The notes beneath the pieces were generated by a model. That model made no database searches. It was given only the letters and a program-made list of their open reading frames with translations, and was not told the origin of the DNA. From an uncultured Collinsella sp. (lineage in GTDB: Bacteria; Actinomycetota; Coriobacteriia; Coriobacteriales; Coriobacteriaceae), in contig CAKTWW010000013.1 in assembly GCA_934630855.1 (NCBI GenBank), positions 1 through 44,504 on the forward strand: a DNA stretch of 44,504 nucleotides. Reading direction: 5' to 3'. Both the position numbers and the translations under genes were made by a program. Positions within the stretch are counted from its first letter, which is position 1; each line of letters opens with the position of its first letter. Below, piece after piece: positions 34,571 through 41,227 of this stretch.

Positions 34571-34897
34571 CTAGCGGGCATCCGCCACATAAAGGCCAAC
34601 GCGCACCTGATGCCAGGGGCTGCGCTCGGGCGCAACCTGCTGCACGCGGGCCTCAAACACATCTTCGTGCCCGTAATACATCATCACGGACAGAGGGCCG
34701 ACCTCGTTTCCCGGAACATAGCCGAGCTTAGTCTTACCGTAATAGATCGCGACCGCCTCAGGATCATGGGGGTTATCGCGCTCGGCACACAGCGTCAGCC
34801 TATCGCCCGCTTTTAGATCGCCCAGGACTAATGCGCCATCGGCATACTGAAATCCCGCGATATGAAATGACAGAAGAACGCGTGAAGGCTCGTACAT
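34571..34897 (-). CDS. Stand-alone HIRAN-domain protein
   Basis: A 108-aa protein that is almost entirely one HIRAN domain: FHIAGFQYADGALVL, AGDRLTLCAERDNPHDPEAVAIYYG and KLGYVPGNEVGPLSVMM. HIRAN modules bind DNA ends or damaged DNA, either alone or in helicases such as HLTF. Here it stands alone, followed by the 59-aa gene and the phosphoesterase. Its cellular role is unknown; an involvement in DNA repair is inference. Confidence 0.87.
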   Translation of the reverse strand: MYEPSRVLLSFHIAGFQYADGALVLGDLKAGDRLTLCAERDNPHDPEAVAIYYGKTKLGYVPGNEVGPLSVMMYYGHEDVFEARVQQVAPERSPWHQVRVGLYVADAR

Positions 34898-34999
34898 AAC
34901 AGCTCCTCTAACGGCCGGAATAACCGGCGCTTAACCTTATAGAGAAGTCTACGAACTCGTGCGGACACAAATTCACCCACCTCGTGTCTTTTCGACCGC

Positions 35000-35028
35000 T
35001 TGCCGCAACGCTTGCAGATACGATAAGG
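35000..35028 (+). promoter_or_regulatory. Possible promoter of a small RNA
   Basis: TTGCCG (35000-35005) and GATAAG (35022-35027) are 16 bases apart, a fair -35/-10 pair. They lie just upstream of the structured stretch that ends in a T-run terminator, with no plus-strand gene nearby. Confidence 0.4.
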
Positions 35029-35033
35029 GCACG

Positions 35034-35127
35034 TATGGCACCCGTTGCAGCGGGTCTTGCCAACTCCGATACACGTTTACATCGTGAGAAGCGGCCGTCT
35101 TCGCTTACGCGGGGGCGGCCGCTTTTT
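35034..35127 (+). ncRNA. Candidate structured small RNA of about 94 nt
   Basis: The stretch has three possible hairpins: TGGCACCCG with CGGG...TGCCA (35036-35062, 3-base bulge), CACG with CGTG (35073-35087), and a terminator, AAGCGGCCG (35089-35097) with CGGCCGCTT (35116-35124) and T-run to 35127. It lies between two minus-strand genes, so the plus-strand T-run has no coding gene to serve. The alternative is that it is only a weak terminator for the aldehyde dehydrogenase operon read the other way. No known RNA family is recognised. Confidence 0.45.
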
Positions 35128-35146
35128 CGTTATCTTCTATCTCGTT

Positions 35147-36526
35147 CTAGTGCACAAACATGCGCACGAATTTGCGCTTCCAGCTTGCGTAGGGGGCGTA
35201 GCGGAACGGTACATCCAGCCATGTTGCCTTGTTCACGATGCTCTTCTTGTGGCTAAACGTATCGAAACTCTCGCGGCCATGGTATTGCCCCATGCCGCTC
35301 GCGCCCATGCCGCCAAAGCCCATATGACTTGTGGCCAGATGCATGATGGTGTCATTGACGCAACCGCCGCCAAAGGGCACGTAGCGCACAAAGCGCTGCT
35401 GCACCGCGCGATCCCGACTAAAGATATACAGGGCCAGCGGCGTTGGACGATCCGTGATAAACGTCTCGGCCTCGTCCAGGCTCTCAAACGTCAGCACCGG
35501 CAAGATGGGACCGAAAATCTCCTCCTGCATCACGGCATCCTCGGGCGTCACGCCGTCCAGGATCGTCGGCTCAATCTTGAGCGACGCCTCGCGCGCCGCA
35601 CCTCCTAGCACAACTTTATCGGGGTCAATCAACCCGCGCACGCGCGCGAAATGCTTGGCGTTGACGATATGGCCGTAGTCCTCGTTGTCGAGCGGGTGCT
35701 CGCCAAACATGTGGCGGACCTCCTCCTTGATGAGTTCCAGCAGCTCATCGTGCACGCGCGCATCGACCAGCAGATAGTCGGGCGCTACACAGGTCTGGCC
35801 CACGTTGAGCCACTTACCAAAGGCGATGCGGCGTGCTGCCACCTTCAAGTTTGCGGAGGCATCCACGATGCAGGGGCTCTTGCCGCCCAGCTCAAGTGTC
35901 ACGGGCGTGAGGTTTTTGCTCGCGCGCTCCATGACGAGCTTGCCGACCGGAACGCTGCCGGTAAAGAAAATCTTATCCCAGCACTCATCGAGCAGTGCCT
36001 CGTTCTCGGCACGACCGCCCTCGACGACCGTCACCAGACGCGGATCAAACGCTTCCTCGCAAATCTGCCTGAGCACGGCGCTCGACGCCGGCGCATATGC
36101 ACTCGGCTTGATAACCACGGTGTTGCCCGCGGCAAGGGCACCGGCAAGCGGTTCGAGCGTCAGCAAAAACGGATAGTTCCAGGGTGCCATGATCAGCGTT
36201 ACGCCATAGGGCACGACCTGCGTCTTGCACACGCTAATAGCATTGGCGAGGTCGCACGGGCGCAGGTGCGCACGACTCCACTGGGCCACATGCGCAATCT
36301 GGTGGCGAATCTCGGAAAGCGATGTGCCGATCTCGCACATGTACGCCTCGTCATGCGACTTACCCAAATCGGTCTTGAGCGCATGGGCGATATCGTCCTC
36401 GTGTGCCCGAACCGCATCGCGCAGGCACATGAGCGCGCGACGGCGAGCATCGACATCAAACGTGGCATGCGTCTTAAAATAGACGCGCTGGCTGCTAACG
36501 ATGCGCGCGATTTCCTCGGTGTTCAT
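35147..36526 (-). CDS. NAD(P)-dependent aldehyde dehydrogenase (class 3 type)
   Basis: A 459-aa enzyme with the short length of the class 3 group. The substrate cysteine is in NVGQTCVAPDYLL and the general base glutamate in LELGGKSPCIV; APWNYPFLLTLEPL and FFTGSVPVGKLV are cofactor-binding blocks. It oxidises aldehydes to acids, or reduces the reverse under suitable conditions. It begins eight bases after the alcohol dehydrogenase stop, so together they form a two-step alcohol/aldehyde/acid pathway. Its physiological substrate is unknown. Confidence 0.92.
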   Translation of the reverse strand: MNTEEIARIVSSQRVYFKTHATFDVDARRRALMCLRDAVRAHEDDIAHALKTDLGKSHDEAYMCEIGTSLSEIRHQIAHVAQWSRAHLRPCDLANAISVCKTQVVPYGVTLIMAPWNYPFLLTLEPLAGALAAGNTVVIKPSAYAPASSAVLRQICEEAFDPRLVTVVEGGRAENEALLDECWDKIFFTGSVPVGKLVMERASKNLTPVTLELGGKSPCIVDASANLKVAARRIAFGKWLNVGQTCVAPDYLLVDARVHDELLELIKEEVRHMFGEHPLDNEDYGHIVNAKHFARVRGLIDPDKVVLGGAAREASLKIEPTILDGVTPEDAVMQEEIFGPILPVLTFESLDEAETFITDRPTPLALYIFSRDRAVQQRFVRYVPFGGGCVNDTIMHLATSHMGFGGMGASGMGQYHGRESFDTFSHKKSIVNKATWLDVPFRYAPYASWKRKFVRMFVH

Positions 36527-36534
36527 GGGCCCTC

Positions 36535-37755
36535 CTAGTTCTCGTCCTCAAACATACCACCCGCGACGACCTCGTACATATGCTCGAGCTCCAAACGGTC
36601 CATCAAAAGCGGGACAGGATACAGCGGATTGGCCTCGGCATCGGCATGGGCGGCCATTTGCGGAATATCGGAGCGGCGAATACCCGAGACGTATTTAGGA
36701 ATTCCCAAGGCATCGTTCATGCGATCGACCCAATCGATAAAGGCCTCGGCAGCCAAGCCGTCCTGCGCGTTAGCCGGCGCAATGCCCGCCATGCGAGCAA
36801 GATCGGCAAGCTTGGGAGCGGCAGCTTCGCCATAAGCGCGAAGCATGTGCGGCAGGATAATGGCGTTGGCCAAACCGTGCGGAATGCCATATCGGCCACC
36901 CAGACTGTGCGCGATGGCATGCACATATCCAACATAGGAGCGCGTAAATGCGACGCCCGCCTTATACGCCGCCGAAAGCATATTGCGACGCGCACGCATG
37001 TTGTCGCCATGCTCATAGGCCTCGAGCAAATTGTCGTGGATGAGCTGAACCGCTTGGCGCGCCATCTTGCGCGTGTAGGGCGTGGTGCTACGGCCGATAA
37101 AAGCCTCGACGGCATGCGTCAGAGCATCCATACCCGTCTGCCCCGTAATGGACGCCGGCAGCCCACGCGTAAACTCGGGGTCGTGAACCGCAAAGCGCGG
37201 AATGAGCACAAAGTCGTTAATAGGGTACTTATAGTGCGTCTCGTCATCGGTGATAACCGCCGCGAGCGTGACTTCGCTTCCCGTACCGGCGGTAGTGGGA
37301 ACCGCGATAAGCAGCGGCAGAAGACGGTGAACGCGCAACAGGCCGCGCATCTTGTTGATGGGCTTGTTTGGCTGCGCAATGCGCGCGCCCACGCCCTTGG
37401 CGCAGTCCATGGCCGAACCGCCACCAAAGCCGATAATGGCCCGGCAGTCGTTCTCGCGATACAGCGCCGCCGCTTGCTCCACATTCGAGACCGTGGGGTT
37501 CGCACGCGTTTCGGCATAGACCGTAACGCCAATCCCCTTTGACGCGAGCGCGCGCTCGAGCGGCGCCGTAAGCCCCAGACGGGCAATACCGGGGTCTGTC
37601 ACGATGAGCACACGCTGAATCGAACGCTTTTGAAGCACCGCGGGCACATCCTCGGCATGCTCCAAAATACGCGGCTCGGTATAGGGCAGGATCGGCAATG
37701 CGATGCGAAAAACCGTCTGATATGTTCGGCACCAGGCACGACGGGCTAGATGCAT
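36535..37755 (-). CDS. Iron-containing alcohol dehydrogenase
   Basis: About 406 aa of the group III metal-dependent alcohol dehydrogenase family. The glycine-rich cofactor site is IIGFGGGSAMDCAKGVG, with VPTTAGTGSEVT, and metal ligands lie in TGMDALTHAVEAFIG and GYVHAIAHSLGGRYGIPHGLANAI. The ATG at 37755 has AAGGAG about nine bases upstream; an in-frame extension of 27 codons runs into the promoter region. The upstream gap contains TGTTGA-TGGG-TCAACA, a possible operator. It converts a primary alcohol to an aldehyde for the neighbouring dehydrogenase or the reverse. Confidence 0.92.
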   Translation of the reverse strand: MHLARRAWCRTYQTVFRIALPILPYTEPRILEHAEDVPAVLQKRSIQRVLIVTDPGIARLGLTAPLERALASKGIGVTVYAETRANPTVSNVEQAAALYRENDCRAIIGFGGGSAMDCAKGVGARIAQPNKPINKMRGLLRVHRLLPLLIAVPTTAGTGSEVTLAAVITDDETHYKYPINDFVLIPRFAVHDPEFTRGLPASITGQTGMDALTHAVEAFIGRSTTPYTRKMARQAVQLIHDNLLEAYEHGDNMRARRNMLSAAYKAGVAFTRSYVGYVHAIAHSLGGRYGIPHGLANAIILPHMLRAYGEAAAPKLADLARMAGIAPANAQDGLAAEAFIDWVDRMNDALGIPKYVSGIRRSDIPQMAAHADAEANPLYPVPLLMDRLELEHMYEVVAGGMFEDEN

Positions 37756-37943
37756 AAAGGAAACTCCTTCATTTGTTGATGGGTCAACATTTGCTCGACC
37801 GATTGTACTCATCGAAGGCCATATGAGCCCCGTCAACCGTTAATCAATCAACATCTACATATTGTTTGGAGCTGTTTGGCGTCATCCGGTGTTAGTCTTT
37901 CAGAATCCATTGGATTCACGTCCGCCGCAAAGGAGGCGCAAAG

Positions 37944-38837
37944 GTGCACGACATCTGGAACCCCTGGCATGGCTGCACGCGCGTCAGCGAGGGATGCGAC
38001 AACTGCTACATGTATTACATGGACGGACAACGCGGTATCGACCCCTCCGTGATTAGCAAAAGCAAGTCGGGCTTTACTTATCCCCTCCAACGCCGCCGGG
38101 ACGGCAGCTACAAAGTTCGCGCCGGCGAGCTTATCCGCATCTGCATGACAAGCGATTTCCTATTGCCCGAGGCCGATCCCTGGCGACCAGAGGTATGGGA
38201 TATCATCCGCCAGAGACCCGACGTAAAGTTCTTCATTCTGACCAAACGTCCCGAGCGCTTTAACGAGTGTCTTCCCGGCGACTGGGGCGATGGCTGGCAA
38301 AACGTCATGCTCAACGTAACCTGCGAGAACCAGCGCAGGGCAAATGAGCGGATTCCCCTTCTGCTCGCCACGCCGGCAGCACACCGCGGCATCATGTGTG
38401 CGCCGTTTATCGGAAGCGTGTCGGTCGAGAAAGTCGCCCCCGGTAGCCTTGGAAAGCCAGATGGGATTGAGCAGGTTATCGCGGGCGGAGAAAACTACGC
38501 GGGAGCACGCCCCTGCCATTACGAATGGGTGCGCCAGCTGCATGCCGAATGCGTGGCGGCAGATGCGACGTTTGCTTTCATCGAAACCGGAAGCACCTTC
38601 GTTAAGGACGGGCGAACATATCACCTTCGTGGCAAAAATCTGCAAAGCGAGCAGGCATGGAAATCAGGCCTCCAGTACCGCGGCCGCCAAATCGAATGGG
38701 ACCTAAGGGACCCGCTCGGCCTGGAAATCCCCAGCTCGGAGCTTTGGGATCCACCGTATTTTGAATGGTGCGAAACCTGCGGAAGCAAGTTCATCTGCAA
38801 CGGCTGCGTCCGCTGCGGACTATGTGGACGCTGCTAG
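37944..38837 (+). CDS. DUF5131 (phage Gp37/Gp68-like) cysteine protein
   Basis: A 297-aa protein from GTG with AAGGAGG seven bases upstream. WNPWHGCTRVSEGCDNCYM is the family signature; C11, C18 and C21 form a C-x6-C-x2-C cluster suggesting an iron-sulfur centre, as in radical-SAM-like proteins. The C-terminus has a second cysteine-rich zone (CETCGSKFICNGCVRCGLCGRC, first residues near 274) likely to bind zinc or another cluster. The family is found in phages and bacteria; its reaction is not known to me. Confidence 0.8.
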   Translation: MHDIWNPWHGCTRVSEGCDNCYMYYMDGQRGIDPSVISKSKSGFTYPLQRRRDGSYKVRAGELIRICMTSDFLLPEADPWRPEVWDIIRQRPDVKFFILTKRPERFNECLPGDWGDGWQNVMLNVTCENQRRANERIPLLLATPAAHRGIMCAPFIGSVSVEKVAPGSLGKPDGIEQVIAGGENYAGARPCHYEWVRQLHAECVAADATFAFIETGSTFVKDGRTYHLRGKNLQSEQAWKSGLQYRGRQIEWDLRDPLGLEIPSSELWDPPYFEWCETCGSKFICNGCVRCGLCGRC

Positions 38838-38882
38838 ATGACAGGGTCAAAATTGTTTTATTAAAAATCATTCCTAATAGGC

Positions 38883-38910
38883 TTCACATTCAGTCTCATT
38901 TATGGATAAT
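38883..38910 (+). promoter_or_regulatory. Promoter of the reverse rubrerythrin gene
   Basis: TTCACA (38883-38888) and GATAAT (38905-38910) are 16 bases apart, in an AT-rich stretch unlike its surroundings. An upstream TTTTATTAAAAATCATTCC segment could be a PerR/Fur-type site, as expected for an oxidative-stress gene, but its dyad is poor. Confidence 0.5.
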
Positions 38911-38994
38911 AGAACTCGTCAAGACGCGCGTCCGGAGAGGGCCCTTACGGGACCGGACAAGCGCCCCATCGCCATCGATCGAAAGGATCGAATC

Positions 38995-39555
38995 ATGAAG
39001 TTTGTTTGCCCCGTTTGCGGTTATGTGGAAGAGTTCGACGGCGACCAGCTGCCCGAGGACTTCAAGTGCCCCCAGTGCGGCGTCCCCGGTTCTCGTTTCC
39101 TGAAGCAGGAGGAGGGCCAGCTCGAGTGGGCTGCCGAGCACGTCGTGGGCGTCGCCAAGATGGAGGGCGTCTCCGAGGATATCGTTGCCGACCTGCGCGC
39201 CAACTTTGAGGGCGAGTGCTCCGAGGTCGGTATGTACCTGGCCATGGCTCGCGTTGCTCATCGCGAGGGCTATCCCGAGATCGGCCTGTACTGGGAGAAG
39301 GCTGCCTACGAGGAGGCCGAGCATGCCGCCAAGTTCGCTGAGCTGCTGGGCGAGGTCGTGACCGACTCCACCAAGAAGAACCTCGAGATGCGTGTTGAGG
39401 CCGAGAACGGCGCCACCGCCGGTAAGACCGATCTTGCCAAGCGCGCCAAGGCCGCTGGCCTCGATGCCATCCACGACACCGTGCACGAGATGGCTCGCGA
39501 CGAGGCTCGCCACGGCAAGGCTTTCGCCGGCCTGCTCAAGCGCTACTTTGGCTAA
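38995..39555 (+). CDS. Reverse rubrerythrin (NADH peroxidase-type)
   Basis: A 186-aa protein. The N-terminus is a rubredoxin-like iron site (C5, C8, C25, C28) and the rest is a ferritin-like diiron domain with [21 protein letters not shown] and DEARHGKAF. The rubredoxin part comes first, so it is the reverse type known from Clostridium, reducing hydrogen peroxide and oxygen in anaerobes. The start has AAAGGA nine bases upstream. Codons favour GCT, GTT and CTG, suggesting high expression. A terminator follows. Confidence 0.92.
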   Translation: MKFVCPVCGYVEEFDGDQLPEDFKCPQCGVPGSRFLKQEEGQLEWAAEHVVGVAKMEGVSEDIVADLRANFEGECSEVGMYLAMARVAHREGYPEIGLYWEKAAYEEAEHAAKFAELLGEVVTDSTKKNLEMRVEAENGATAGKTDLAKRAKAAGLDAIHDTVHEMARDEARHGKAFAGLLKRYFG

Positions 39556-39589
39556 GATAGCTGCCTGAGACATAACCTCTAGCTCAATG

Positions 39590-39619
39590 AGGCCCGGACC
39601 ACACGGTTTGGGCCTTTTT
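39590..39619 (+). terminator. Intrinsic terminator of the reverse rubrerythrin gene
   Basis: AGGCCC (39590-39595) pairs with GGGCCT (39610-39615), with ACC/GGT inside, followed by T residues to 39619. It lies 35 bases after the stop codon. Confidence 0.85.
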
Positions 39620-39684
39620 GTGTCTCGAGGACTCGTTAACGCCCTGAAATAGGACCGTCTTAGGCATCGGCATCTCGTCAAAAA

Positions 39685-39807
39685 CTAAGTGAGTAGACTT
39701 TTTGGAACTTGCCGAGCACACCATCCATATTGCTTTATAAAGCCGCAGGTAAATGACTTGTTGCAAAACGGTCTGGTCGCCAAAGTGCCAAAAGTCTACT
39801 CACTTAG
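39685..39807. repeat. Palindromic repeat family, copy B
   Basis: Left end CTAAGTGAGTAGACTTTTTG is mirrored at the right end with one missing T and one mismatch near the inner edge of the arm. The inner stem pairs CGAGCACACC (39713-39722) with GGTCTGGTCG (39770-39779), 8 of 10. The core CCGCAGGTA is 39743-39751. Its right end supplies the last three codons and stop of the neighbouring minus-strand gene. Confidence 0.93.
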
Positions 39808-40923
39808 AACCGCAGCCGTCCACGATCGAGCTGTCTTGCGTCTAACGGGCATCTTTCCGTCAATTACTCCCAATTTTGTCCAGTCAACGAATAGTTCAGA
39901 CCGAAGTAATGTCTCAGCCCTTTGCTCATCTGAGCTTTTATCACGATATTCAACATCGAGCATCCTGCATACGGCCTTAACAATCGCGCAGAATCTACCC
40001 TCATCGGATATCTGTCTGTGTGTCAGGAGAAGTACATCGTAGCCCATGGTCTGAAGGGCTGTCATGCGGTCAGCGTCACGCAGGCCATCCCCTGCGCGTC
40101 CGTGCGAGGCCTTCCCCTGACATTCAATGGCCACCTGTCGCCTGCCGTCCGGCGAAGAAAGAAGTAGGTCGATATATACACGGGACTTTCCCACAATCGC
40201 TCGAGCACTTGTGCTTAGCGTCACTTCGACATTGAGCTCTATGCAGCAGAACCCTTCGCCTCCCAGGGCTCGCGGCAGTCCAAGCAACAAATACGCCTCG
40301 ACCTCAAAAGGCGACGCGGCACCCAATGGAACGAGTTGCGATACCGCCATAAATCTATTGCCGTAACGCATCCCGCAAACATCTGAACAAAAATGGTCAA
40401 GGTCTCTACCCAAAACCAAAGCGTCTCGACGCCATAAATTTGAGGCAGCGCCGTCCTCGGACGGGCAGCGCACCCAACCGAACGTTGTCGAAATCGCGCC
40501 CGAATCAATTGCGCGCGCAAGCTCCGCCTCAAGCGCCGCCGGCAGAGCGCACACCGCAAACAAGCCACACATCTCCGCCAATACCAAAAGAAGCTGAAGA
40601 TCCGTCAGATGCCGCAACATGATGAATGCCGTCAGTAGAGGAGACGTAATCAAAAATCCATGCTCCGTTTCCAGCACGGATTCCCTGGGGAGCTCACCGA
40701 GGAACAGCCGCTGCCTAATGCTGGCAGGACAAGTCCGCTTGTTTCTCGTCCGAACCAATGTATACAACGGAAAGCCGAGCGCAACCGCAGCCGTCGGGTT
40801 ACGGGCGAGATCATATCGCTGCCGGTCTTCTTCCGGCCGTGGAAGCGGCGGACACAAAGCGCGGACCTGAGGGGGCAAACGCCAGTACCTAAAAGCCGAT
40901 ATGTCACAAAGTAGATCCTTCAT
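39796..40923 (-). CDS. Putative endonuclease-domain protein
   Basis: A protein of about 375 aa. The C-terminal region has SRVYIDLLLSS and RRQVAIECQGKASH, an acidic D...E-x-Q pattern like Vsr/DUF559-type PD-(D/E)XK endonucleases. The N-terminal 150 residues hold aromatic and arginine-rich segments with no recognised fold. ATG at 40923 or GTG at 40929 are possible starts; neither has a strong ribosome site. The last residues (LSE and the stop) come from repeat copy B. Copies of such proteins are common in Collinsella as I recall. Its function is unknown. Confidence 0.6.
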   Translation of the reverse strand: MKDLLCDISAFRYWRLPPQVRALCPPLPRPEEDRQRYDLARNPTAAVALGFPLYTLVRTRNKRTCPASIRQRLFLGELPRESVLETEHGFLITSPLLTAFIMLRHLTDLQLLLVLAEMCGLFAVCALPAALEAELARAIDSGAISTTFGWVRCPSEDGAASNLWRRDALVLGRDLDHFCSDVCGMRYGNRFMAVSQLVPLGAASPFEVEAYLLLGLPRALGGEGFCCIELNVEVTLSTSARAIVGKSRVYIDLLLSSPDGRRQVAIECQGKASHGRAGDGLRDADRMTALQTMGYDVLLLTHRQISDEGRFCAIVKAVCRMLDVEYRDKSSDEQRAETLLRSELFVDWTKLGVIDGKMPVRRKTARSWTAAVLSE

Positions 40924-41215
40924 AAGCACAGGAAAACACGAATTTCAACCCAATCGGTCTTGCATTGGCGCGAACGCACCAAAAATGGCGTCGAACGGAC
41001 TGCTAAGTTTTCAACAGCCCTCCCCAACTGACCAAAAGCTTGCCGAGAACTGGACGAAGCCCTGTTGAAAACCCCATTTATTTCTCATGCGGAAGCTTTG
41101 CACGGCAAGTGAGTAGACTATTTGGAACACCCCGAGCAGACCGGTCATCCTACTTTTCAAAACCGCAGGTAGATAGCTTGTTACAAAACTGCCTGGTCGC
41201 CAAAGTTCCAAAAGC
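40924..41215. other. Intergenic region of about 290 bp with two palindromic elements
   Basis: It contains an 11-bp inverted repeat (41007-41072) and most of repeat copy C (from 41105). I see no good promoter for the endonuclease-domain gene. No coding potential is seen. Confidence 0.5.
41007..41072. repeat. 11-bp inverted repeat
   Basis: GTTTTCAACAG (41007-41017) is the exact reverse complement of CTGTTGAAAAC (41062-41072), enclosing 44 bases. It differs from the 122-bp family but lies only 33 bases from copy C. Confidence 0.75.
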
Positions 41216-41227
41216 CTACTCACTTAG
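41105..41227. repeat. Palindromic repeat family, copy C
   Basis: The left end reads GCAAGTGAGTAGACTATTTG, so the outermost bases and one inner base differ from copies A and B; the right end is intact apart from GCC for GTC. GGAAC near 41124 pairs with GTTCC near 41205. The inner stem is CGAGCAGACC (41133-41142) with TGCCTGGTCG (41190-41199). The core CCGCAGGTA is 41163-41171. The right end provides the stop codon of pdxR. Confidence 0.92.

Noticed and set aside
34984..35256. Plus-strand 90-codon open frame upstream of the aldehyde dehydrogenase end
   Set aside because: It overlaps the terminator and the end of the dehydrogenase gene, has no ribosome site and no recognisable protein.
39689..41227. 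Small peptide encoded by the palindromic repeats (SRLFGT...KPQV...LLQN)
   Set aside because: A frame is open in copies B and C, but copy A has a stop in the same frame and no ribosome site is present. Similarity is explained by DNA relatedness and folding.
28909..41227. CRISPR-like array
   Set aside because: The copies are dispersed over 12 kb between genes, are about 122 bp long, and have no spacers or cas genes.
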